Shown here piece after piece: positions 57,834 through 64,000 of a stretch of DNA of 64,000 bases. The stretch lies in NCBI GenBank assembly GCA_963827065.1, contig CAWGZM010000006.1:248001-312000 (forward strand), in the 5' to 3' direction. Below the pieces are notes generated by a model, which saw nothing but the letters and a program-made list of their open reading frames with translations, had not been told where the DNA came from and made no database searches. A program made the translations under genes and the position numbers. Numbering within the stretch: position 1 is the first letter of the stretch; every line of letters begins with the position of its first letter. Source of the DNA: JACVRW01 sp963827065 (lineage in GTDB: Bacteria > Actinomycetota > Thermoleophilia > Solirubrobacterales > Thermoleophilaceae).

Positions 57834-58519
57834 GCGCCCGCGCACGCATCCTCGTCTGCGACGACGAGCTGCAGATCCTGCGGGCGCTGAAGGTGATCCT
57901 GCGCGATGCGGGCTTCGACGTGATCGGGGTCGCAACTGCACGCGAGGCACTCGACGCGGCCGCCGTGCAGCAGCCCGACGCGGCCATCCTTGACCTCGTC
58001 CTGCCGGACGGCGACGGCGTCGAGGTCTGCCGCTCGATCCGCGAGTGGAGCGCCATGCCGATCATCGTGCTGTCCGCCGTCGGCGAGGAGCAGCAGAAGG
58101 TCCGCGCGCTCGAGGCCGGAGCCGACGACTACGTGACGAAGCCCTTCAGCCCCGCCGAGCTGACCGCCCGCCTGACCAGGGCGCTCACGCGCGCCGGGGC
58201 GGCGCCCGCTCCCGGCGAGCCGGTCCTGAGCGCGGACGGGCTCGAGCTCGACCTCGCGGCTCACCGGGTGCTCGTCGACGGCGCCGACGTCCACCTGACC
58301 CCAACCGAGTTCGAGCTGCTGCGCGCGCTCATGCAGGGCCGCGGCCGGCTGCTCACGCACAGGGCGCTGCTCGCCGAGGTCTGGGGCCCGGCGTACGAGC
58401 ACGACACCCAGACCCTGCGCGTGCACGTCGCCAACCTGCGCCGCAAGATCGAGCCACGGCGCAGGACGCCGCGCTACATCGTCACCGACCCCGGCGTGGG
58501 CTACCGCTTCGAGGCCTGA
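57830..58519 (+). CDS. kdpE: KdpE response regulator (OmpR family)
   Basis: 229 residues. The receiver domain has ILVCDDELQILRAL, the phospho-acceptor Asp in AAILDLVLPDGDG and Lys in DDYVTKPFSPAEL. A winged-helix DNA-binding domain follows (LTPTEFELLRALMQGRGRLLTHRALLAEVWG...YEHDTQTLRVHVANLRRKIE). The WGPAYEHDTQ signature is KdpE-like. The ATG at 57830 overlaps the kinase stop. Candidate binding sites lie at 58524 and 59648. Confidence 0.92.
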   Translation: MSARARILVCDDELQILRALKVILRDAGFDVIGVATAREALDAAAVQQPDAAILDLVLPDGDGVEVCRSIREWSAMPIIVLSAVGEEQQKVRALEAGADDYVTKPFSPAELTARLTRALTRAGAAPAPGEPVLSADGLELDLAAHRVLVDGADVHLTPTEFELLRALMQGRGRLLTHRALLAEVWGPAYEHDTQTLRVHVANLRRKIEPRRRTPRYIVTDPGVGYRFEA

Positions 58520-58523
58520 GGCT

Positions 58524-58541
58524 CTTACGGACGGCTTACAC
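58524..58541 (+). promoter_or_regulatory. 11-base-spaced direct repeat, candidate KdpE site
   Basis: CTTACGG and CTTACAC start 11 bases apart (58524 and 58535), immediately after kdpE and 45 bases before the dioxygenase gene. OmpR-family regulators bind such head-to-tail half-sites. A similar pair occurs at 59648. Confidence 0.4.
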
Positions 58542-58585
58542 CGGCGCGCTTCCCTCCCTGCAACCCGACTCGATGGAGAATCGAC

Positions 58586-59614
58586 GTGAGCAGGCTCGGT
58601 AACCGGATCACACGCCGCCAGACCCTCGGCCTCGCCGGGCTCGCGGGCGCCGCCTACGTGACCGGCTGCCGCGCGAGCTCGGACGAGCCGGCCGCCGTCG
58701 CCGAGGCACAGACGCCGTCGTGCGTGCTCGTGCCCGAGGTGACCGAGGGCCCCTATTTCGTCGATGCGAAGCTCAGGCGAGCCGACATCCGCGCGAACTC
58801 CTCCGGCGGCAGCGCCCGCGCGGGCATACCGCTCGCCCTCACGATCCGCATCGTCGAGGTCGGCTCGAGCGGGCGCTGCTCCCCGTACCGGGGCGCTGCC
58901 GTCGACATCTGGCACTGCGACGCCGAGGGCGTGTACTCGGCCGTCGACTCCGACAGCGACTTCCTGCGCGGCTACCAGGTGACGAACGCGAACGGCGCCG
59001 TCACCTTCAGGACGATCTTCCCGGGCTGGTACCGCGGCCGGGCGATCCACATCCACCTCAAGGTGCGCACCTACGACGGCGCGACCGAGACCTACGAGTA
59101 CACGTCGCAGCTGTTCTTCTCGGAGACGACGATCGGGCAGGCCTACGGCGTCGCCCCGTATTCGGCGAACGGTACGCCCGACGTCTCGAACGCCGAGGAC
59201 GGCATCTACGCCGAGACCGGTGGGACAAGCCTCGTGCAGATGAGCGGCAGCCCATCCGCGGGCTACACGGGGAACGTCACCCTCGGACTGTCGGATCTGC
59301 CGGAGAGCGACGGAGCCGAGGCGCGCCTGCTCGGAAGCGCCTGGACGCGCGACCGGCGCGGGCGCCGCAGGCTCCGTGCGGGGCTCGAGCTCGGCGAGCC
59401 CATGCGCTCCGTTCAGGCTCGGCTCGTCCGCGACGGGCGCACGCTGGCCTCGAGCAAGGTCAGCGGCGTGCCCCGCGGCACCCGTGCGCTCAGCGTCTCG
59501 GTGGGCCGCGGCGTCGAGCCCGGTCCGGCGCTACTCGTGATCGTCGCCCGCGACAGGGGCTCGACCACGCGCACGATCCGCCGCCGCGTGCGCATTCCGC
59601 AGCAGCCGAGCTGA
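58586..59614 (+). CDS. Tat-exported intradiol dioxygenase-like protein
   Basis: 342 residues. A Tat signal with lipobox-like end (RRQTLGLAGLAGAAYVTGC: twin Arg, then Gly-Cys) suggests an exported, perhaps lipid-anchored protein. The core resembles intradiol ring-cleavage dioxygenases: EVTEGPYFVDAKLRRADIR, VDIWHCDAEGVYS, FPGWYRGRAIHIHLKV. The HxH pair and the two Tyr positions are plausible iron ligands. The last 90 residues form an Arg-rich beta domain of unknown role. The GTG has GGAG 9 bases upstream. It separates kdpE from the kdp structural genes, so co-regulation by potassium is possible. Confidence 0.85.
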   Translation: MSRLGNRITRRQTLGLAGLAGAAYVTGCRASSDEPAAVAEAQTPSCVLVPEVTEGPYFVDAKLRRADIRANSSGGSARAGIPLALTIRIVEVGSSGRCSPYRGAAVDIWHCDAEGVYSAVDSDSDFLRGYQVTNANGAVTFRTIFPGWYRGRAIHIHLKVRTYDGATETYEYTSQLFFSETTIGQAYGVAPYSANGTPDVSNAEDGIYAETGGTSLVQMSGSPSAGYTGNVTLGLSDLPESDGAEARLLGSAWTRDRRGRRRLRAGLELGEPMRSVQARLVRDGRTLASSKVSGVPRGTRALSVSVGRGVEPGPALLVIVARDRGSTTRTIRRRVRIPQQPS

Positions 59615-59626
59615 CCTTCACGACAT

Positions 59627-59668
59627 CTTTATGGCCTGATAGCGGATCTTGATGGCCCCTTGACGGTC
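59627..59668 (+). promoter_or_regulatory. Three CTTGATGGCC-like repeats before the kdp operon
   Basis: CTTTATGGCC (59627), CTTGATGGCC (59648) and CTTGACGGTC (59659) are spaced 21 and 11 bases, so they lie on one face of the helix. They fit a tandem OmpR-family (KdpE) operator upstream of the 59688-kdpB operon. The last copy contains a TTGACG that could be its -35. Confidence 0.5.
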
Positions 59669-59687
59669 TCCCCTCGATGCTCGGTGC

Positions 59688-60131
59688 ATGGCAACCATCT
59701 TCATGCACCCGCCACTGTCCGTTCGCGGCCGGGTGTTCCTGCAGCGCGCCTCGCTCGCCGGGCGGCTCGCCGCCGGCGCGAGCCCCTCCGACAGCCCGGA
59801 GCTGGCCCGCCGCGCGGAGCAGCTCCGCTCGCCGCGCAACCGCCGCATTCTCGCCACGAGCCTCGAGCGCGTCATCGACGCTGCCGAGGAGCCTCCGCGC
59901 CCGTATAGCTCTTCGGTGCCGCTCCGGCGCGCCGCCATCCTGGACGAGCGCGCCGGCCTGATCGGCTTGGCCGCCGAGCTCCGTGATACCGGCACTCCGG
60001 TGAACGTCCGAGGCGTCGCACTCGTCGACAATCTGCTCACCGACGGCGGCTCGCCGCTCTACACCGAGAGCCCCGACGAGACCCTCGAAGGCGCGATCCG
60101 CCACGCGCGCGCCGCGCTCCTCCTCGCCTGA
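59688..60131 (+). CDS. Hypothetical protein at the head of the kdp operon
   Basis: 147 residues, Ala/Arg/Leu-rich, predicted mostly helical and soluble (RGRVFLQRASLAGRLAAGASPSDSPELARRAEQLRSPRNRR...). No motif or family recognised, no signal peptide. Its stop shares a base with the next ATG (TGATG), so it is made with the kdp genes. It could be a regulator or merely co-transcribed. Confidence 0.65.
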   Translation: MATIFMHPPLSVRGRVFLQRASLAGRLAAGASPSDSPELARRAEQLRSPRNRRILATSLERVIDAAEEPPRPYSSSVPLRRAAILDERAGLIGLAAELRDTGTPVNVRGVALVDNLLTDGGSPLYTESPDETLEGAIRHARAALLLA

Positions 60132-60211
60132 TGGACCTGGTGGCGATCGCAATCGGGCTCGTCTGCTTCGCGGCCTTCCTCGCCCTCGTGGAGGGCCTCG
60201 AGCGGGTATGA
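60131..60211 (+). CDS. KdpF-like small membrane protein
   Basis: 26 residues: MDLVAIAIGLVCFAAFLAL is one membrane helix, then VEGLERV. It resembles the short protein that often precedes kdpF (a MDL...ERL peptide). Its stop overlaps the next ATG (ATGA). Probably a structural or stabilising subunit. Confidence 0.7.
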   Translation: MDLVAIAIGLVCFAAFLALVEGLERV

Positions 60212-60297
60212 GCGGCGCCGAGCTGTTCGGCCTCGTGGTGTCGCTGGCGGTGGCCGCGTACCTGGTCTACGCCCTGCTGCGCGGTGAGCGCCTGTGA
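60208..60297 (+). CDS. kdpF: Potassium-transporting ATPase subunit KdpF
   Basis: 29 residues: MSGAELFGLVVSLAVAAYLVYALLRGERL, one membrane helix ending in the LLRxERL/F tail typical of KdpF, which stabilises the KdpFABC complex. It is too short for routine gene finders. It overlaps both neighbours (ATGA upstream, GTGA into kdpA). Confidence 0.85.
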   Translation: MSGAELFGLVVSLAVAAYLVYALLRGERL

Positions 60298-62051
60298 CCG
60301 CACAGGGCTGGCTGCAGATCGCGCTCTACCTCGCGGTCCTCACCGCGCTGACGCCGCTTCTCGGCGGCTACATGGCGCGCGTCTACCGCGGCGAGAGCGT
60401 CTTCCTCACCCCGGTCCTGGCGCCCTTCGAGCGGCTGACCTACCGGCTGCTCCGCGTGAACCCGAACGTCCAGCAGGACTGGAAGGCCTACGCGCGCACG
60501 ACGGTCGTCTTCAGCCTCCTGTTCTTCGTCGTCCTGTACGTGATCCTGCGCACCCAGGGCATCCACCCCTTCAACCCGGAGGGCTTCGACTCCGGCACCT
60601 GGGACGTCAGCTTCAACACCGCCTCGTCGTTCATCTCGAACACGAACTGGCAGTTCTACGGCGGCGAGACCACCATGAGCTACTTCTCGCAGATGGCGGG
60701 GCTCGCGGTGCAGAACTTCATCTCCGCCGCGGTTGGCATGGCCGTGCTCGCAGCCGTGATCCGCGGCTTCGCGAGCCGCGGCATCGCCCAGCTCGGCAAC
60801 TTCTGGCAGGACCTCACCCGCACGTTGCTGTACATCCTGCTGCCGCTGTCGATCGTCGGCGCCCTGATCCTGATGTCGCAGGGCGTGATCCAGACGCTCT
60901 CCGGCTCGGTCACCTACGCGACCCTCCAGGGCTCTGAACAGACACTCGCGCTCGGCCCGGCGGCCTCCCAAATCGCGATCAAGCAGCTGGGCACGAACGG
61001 CGGCGGCTTCTTCAACGTCAACAGCGCGTTCCCGTTCGAGAACGCCAGCGCGTTCAGCAACTTCGTCGAGGTCCTCTTCATCCTGCTGATCCCGGCCGCG
61101 CTCACCGCCACTTTCGGGCGCATGGTGGGCAACCGCCGCCAGGGCTGGGCGCTCTACGCCGCGATGGCGGTGATGCTCGTGGTGAGCATCGCGGTCGCCT
61201 ACGGCGCCGAGCAGAACGGCTCGCCCGCCCAGAAGGGCGCCGAGGTCGCCACCGCCTCGGCCGACGGGACGACCGGCGGCAACCTCGAGGGCAAGGAGCA
61301 GCGCTTCGGGATCGCCAACAGCGCCCTATGGGCGGGGGTCACGACAGCCGCCTCGAACGGCTCCGTCAACTCGGCCCACGACTCGTACACCGGCGCCGGC
61401 GGCGCCGCCCCGCTCGTGAACATGATGACCGGAGAGGTCATCTTCGGCGGGGTGGGCTCGGGGCTCTACGGAATGCTGCTGTTCGTCCTGCTGGCGGTGT
61501 TCATAGCCGGCCTGATGGTGGGCCGAACCCCCGAGTACCTCGGCAAGAAGATCGAGGCGCGCGAGGTCAAGTTCGTCCTGATCGGGACGCTGTACACGGC
61601 GCTCGCCGTACTCGTGACGACGGCGCTCGCCATCGCCAGCAAGTGGGGCGCCCCCTCGATTTTCAACCCGGGCCCTCAGGGCTTCTCGGAGACCCTCTAC
61701 GCCTACACCTCCCAGGGCAACAACAACGGGTCGGCGTTCGCCGGCTTCACCGGCTACCTGCAGCCGAACGCGCCCGGCAACGAGGGCGCCTTCGGCATCA
61801 CCTTCGCCGACCTGCTCGGTGGGGTGACGATGCTCTTCGCCCGCTTCGTGCCGCTGCTCGCCGCGCTCGCGGTGGCCGGCTCGCTCGCCACCAAGCACGT
61901 CTCGCCGCCCGGCGCCGGCACGTTCCGCACCGACACGCCCACGTTCGTCTTCCTACTGATCTTCGTGATCGTGATCGTGGCCGCGCTCACCTTCTTCCCG
62001 GCCCTCCTTCTCGGCCCAATCGTCCAGGCACTCACCGACCAACTCTTCTGA
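60294..62051 (+). CDS. kdpA: Potassium-transporting ATPase subunit A
   Basis: 585-residue channel-like subunit carrying the potassium selectivity filter. Family blocks are SFNTASSFISNTNWQFYGGE, QMAGLAVQNFISAAVGM, GTNGGGFFNVNSAFPFENA (filter region) and YTGAGGAAPLVNMMTGEVIFGGVGSGLYG. About ten membrane helices. The GTG at 60294 overlaps the kdpF stop. Confidence 0.96.
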   Translation: MTAQGWLQIALYLAVLTALTPLLGGYMARVYRGESVFLTPVLAPFERLTYRLLRVNPNVQQDWKAYARTTVVFSLLFFVVLYVILRTQGIHPFNPEGFDSGTWDVSFNTASSFISNTNWQFYGGETTMSYFSQMAGLAVQNFISAAVGMAVLAAVIRGFASRGIAQLGNFWQDLTRTLLYILLPLSIVGALILMSQGVIQTLSGSVTYATLQGSEQTLALGPAASQIAIKQLGTNGGGFFNVNSAFPFENASAFSNFVEVLFILLIPAALTATFGRMVGNRRQGWALYAAMAVMLVVSIAVAYGAEQNGSPAQKGAEVATASADGTTGGNLEGKEQRFGIANSALWAGVTTAASNGSVNSAHDSYTGAGGAAPLVNMMTGEVIFGGVGSGLYGMLLFVLLAVFIAGLMVGRTPEYLGKKIEAREVKFVLIGTLYTALAVLVTTALAIASKWGAPSIFNPGPQGFSETLYAYTSQGNNNGSAFAGFTGYLQPNAPGNEGAFGITFADLLGGVTMLFARFVPLLAALAVAGSLATKHVSPPGAGTFRTDTPTFVFLLIFVIVIVAALTFFPALLLGPIVQALTDQLF

Positions 62052-62052
62052 C

Positions 62053-62634
62053 ATGCGCCGCGAACTCACAACATCAGTACTGGCCATCGTCATCTTCACC
62101 CTCCTGCTGGGGCTGGCCTACCCGCTCGTCATGACCGGCGTCGGCCAGGTCGTGTGGCCGAACAAGGCCGACGGCAGCCAGGTCGAGCGTGACGGCAAGG
62201 TCGTCGGCTCGCGCCTGATCGGGCAGGAGTTCAACGGCCCGCGCTGGTTCCACTCGCGGCCGTCGGCCACCGGCTACAGCGCCAACGTCACCTTCTTCAA
62301 CAACCTCGGACCGAACAACAAGGAGCTACGCGACCTGTTCGCCGACAACCTGGCCACCTACCTCGACCGCGAGCGCCGCTACAACCCCGGGCTCCAGCGC
62401 GGGGACGTACCGCCCGACGCCGTCCAGACGACAGCATCGGGAGTCGACCCGCACATCTCCGAGGCCAACGCGCGCATCCAGGCGCGGCGTGTGGCCGACG
62501 TGCGCGGGCTGCCGCTCGAGCGGGTCATGGAGCTGGTGGATGAGCACACCGACGGGCGCGCCCTGGGCGTGCTCGGCGAGCCCGGCGTGAACGTGCTCGA
62601 GCTCAACCTCGACGTCGATCGCGAGGCCGCCTGA
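62053..62634 (+). CDS. kdpC: Potassium-transporting ATPase subunit C
   Basis: 193 residues: one N-terminal membrane helix (LAIVIFTLLLGLAYPLVMTGV), then the extracytoplasmic KdpC domain (GSRLIGQEFNGPRWFHSRPSAT; VTTAxGSGVDPHISEANARIQ-type stretch). KdpC assists ATP binding by KdpB. It lies before kdpB rather than after it. The stop shares a base with the kdpB ATG (TGATG). Confidence 0.95.
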   Translation: MRRELTTSVLAIVIFTLLLGLAYPLVMTGVGQVVWPNKADGSQVERDGKVVGSRLIGQEFNGPRWFHSRPSATGYSANVTFFNNLGPNNKELRDLFADNLATYLDRERRYNPGLQRGDVPPDAVQTTASGVDPHISEANARIQARRVADVRGLPLERVMELVDEHTDGRALGVLGEPGVNVLELNLDVDREAA

Positions 62635-64000
62635 TGAAGCCGATCCAGAGCATCTTCAGCGGCCCCGTCCTGCGGCAGGCCCTGTGGGCCAGCCTGGTGA
62701 AGCTCGACCCGCGCGTCCAGGTCCACAACCCGGTGATGCTGGTGGTCGAGATCGGCGCCGTCATCACGACCGTCGGCTGGCTGATCCAGGCGTTCGGCGG
62801 CGAGCCGCTCGGCGGAGGGAACGAGCCCGCCTGGTTCACCTTCACGGTCGCCGTCTGGCTGTGGCTCACCGTGATCTTCGCCAACCTCGCCGAGTCGCTC
62901 GCCGAGGGCCACGGCAAGGCACAGGCCGCCGCCCTGCGCGCGATGCGCACCGAAACGGTCGCGCGTCTGCAGGACGGCGGCGAGACGCCCGCCTCACAGC
63001 TCCGCAAGGGCGACGTCGTCGTCGTCGAGGCGGGCGAGCTGATCCCCGGCGACGGCAGCGTGATCGAGGGCATCGCCTCGGTCGACGAGTCGGCCGTGAC
63101 CGGCGAGTCCGCCCCCGTGATCCGCGAGTCCGGCGGCGACCGCAGCGCCGTCACGGGCGGCACGCGCGTCCTCTCCGACCGCATCGTGGTCGAGATCACG
63201 CAGGAGCCCGGCGAGAGCTTCCTCGACCGCATGATCGCGCTCGTCGAGGGCGCCGAGCGGCGCAAGACGCCGAACGAGATCGCGCTCGGGATCCTGCTCG
63301 CGGGCATGACCCTCATCTTCTTGGTCGTCGTGGTGACGCTGCGCCCGTTCGCCGAGTTCGCCGACACCGACGTCTCGATCGCCACGCTGATCGCGCTGCT
63401 CGTGTCGCTCATCCCCACCACGATCGGAGCGCTGCTGTCGGCGATCGGCATCGCCGGCATGGACCGGCTCGTGCGCCGCAACGTCCTGGCGCTGTCCGGT
63501 CGCTCCGTCGAGGCCTCGGGCGACGTCGACGTGCTCCTCCTCGACAAGACCGGCACGATCACGCTCGGCAACCGCGAGGCCACCGAGTTCATCCCCATGC
63601 CGGGCGTGCCGGAGGCCGACCTCGCCGAGGTGGCGCAGCTGTCCTCGCTGGCGGACGAAACCCCGGAGGGTCGTTCGATCGTCGTGCTCGCGAAGCAGTA
63701 CGGCCTGCGCGAGCGCCACTTCGACCCGTCGGCGCGCTTCGTGCCGTTCTCGGCCGAGACCCGCATGAGCGGCGTCGACATGGACGGCATGCGGCTGCGC
63801 AAGGGCGCCGGCGACGCCATCGTCAGCTTCGTGACGAGCGACGGCGGGCAGGCACCGCCCGAGCTCGACACCGCCGTCGAGTCGATCGCCCGCGAGGGCG
63901 GCACGCCGCTCGCCGTCGCGCGCGACAACCAGGTGCTCGGCGTGATCTATTTGAAGGACGTCGTCAAGGACGGCATGCGCCACCGCTTCGACCAGCTGCG
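62634..64000 (+). CDS. kdpB: Potassium-transporting P-type ATPase subunit B (3' end outside window)
   Basis: First 455 residues of the P-type ATPase subunit. It starts MKPIQSIFSGPVLRQAL. The actuator TGES is at 156-159, and the phosphorylated Asp304 is in LLLDKTGTIT. The A-domain, transmembrane core (LIPTTIGALLSAIGIAGMDRLVRR) and first part of the nucleotide-binding domain are all intact. It energises K+ uptake with KdpA. Confidence 0.96.
   Translation, partial: MKPIQSIFSGPVLRQALWASLVKLDPRVQVHNPVMLVVEIGAVITTVGWLIQAFGGEPLGGGNEPAWFTFTVAVWLWLTVIFANLAESLAEGHGKAQAAALRAMRTETVARLQDGGETPASQLRKGDVVVVEAGELIPGDGSVIEGIASVDESAVTGESAPVIRESGGDRSAVTGGTRVLSDRIVVEITQEPGESFLDRMIALVEGAERRKTPNEIALGILLAGMTLIFLVVVVTLRPFAEFADTDVSIATLIALLVSLIPTTIGALLSAIGIAGMDRLVRRNVLALSGRSVEASGDVDVLLLDKTGTITLGNREATEFIPMPGVPEADLAEVAQLSSLADETPEGRSIVVLAKQYGLRERHFDPSARFVPFSAETRMSGVDMDGMRLRKGAGDAIVSFVTSDGGQAPPELDTAVESIAREGGTPLAVARDNQVLGVIYLKDVVKDGMRHRFDQL

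Overview
The window is about 70% GC and looks chromosomal. Four things point to a deep-branching actinobacterium, most probably class Thermoleophilia (Gaiellales/Solirubrobacterales). The cell-wall and division cluster starts at mraZ and has no ftsA. MurE carries the DNPR motif of meso-diaminopimelate ligases. A short secreted protein at 36260 has the N-terminus Pro-Ser-Pro-Ala-[Met/Leu]-Val-Val-Ala, which I associate with that class. A c-di-AMP riboswitch precedes a resuscitation-promoting-factor-like gene. The taxonomic call is inference. I found no tRNA, rRNA, CRISPR array, insertion sequence or prophage.

Layout. 1-9.2 kb: end of an RsuA/RluB-type pseudouridine synthase, a PAS-GGDEF cyclase, an Xaa-Pro peptidase facing methionine aminopeptidase, rlmN, a DMT transporter, then trpS-small ORF-scpA-scpB and a sulfite-oxidase-like molybdoenzyme. 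9.2-13.6 kb: glycine cleavage operon gcvT-H-PA-PB. 13.7-15.2 kb: an M20 deacylase and a GNAT. 15.2-35.9 kb, minus strand: a dcw cluster, read as mraZ-rsmH-ftsL-ftsI, then (after a 4.2-kb plus-strand insertion) murE-murF-mraY-murD-ftsW-murG-murC-murB-ftsQ-ftsZ. murD contains a frameshift. The insertion holds a GAF/degenerate-GGDEF protein, a type II secretion ATPase N-terminal (T2SSE_N/MshEN) domain fused to a long coiled coil, and a TPR-LuxR regulator, followed by a membrane-protein pseudogene.

36.9-39.8 kb: tadA-tadB-tadC pilus/secretion genes. 39.9-54.5 kb: housekeeping and accessory metabolism (RibD-C reductase, peptidases, methyltransferases, quinone oxidoreductase, nitronate monooxygenase-like flavoprotein, PLP enzyme, M3 oligopeptidase, MFS transporter), then a MEDS-domain protein with a divergent NarL-type two-component pair and a small sigma-like protein. 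54.6-55.4 kb: a secreted Rpf-like muralytic enzyme behind a ydaO-type riboswitch. 55.7-64 kb: an SDR, a truncated KdpD-type kinase with KdpE, a Tat-exported intradiol-dioxygenase-like protein, and a potassium-uptake operon with two tiny KdpF-like proteins and kdpA-kdpC-kdpB (kdpB runs off the end).

Genes are packed tightly. Within operons, 1- to 4-base stop/start overlaps (GTGA, ATGA, TGATG) are the rule. Convergent neighbours repeatedly overlap at their 3' ends. Many first genes lack a Shine-Dalgarno sequence and instead have a TANNNT hexamer 6-9 bases before the start, which suggests widespread leaderless transcription. I used this signal to choose several starts.
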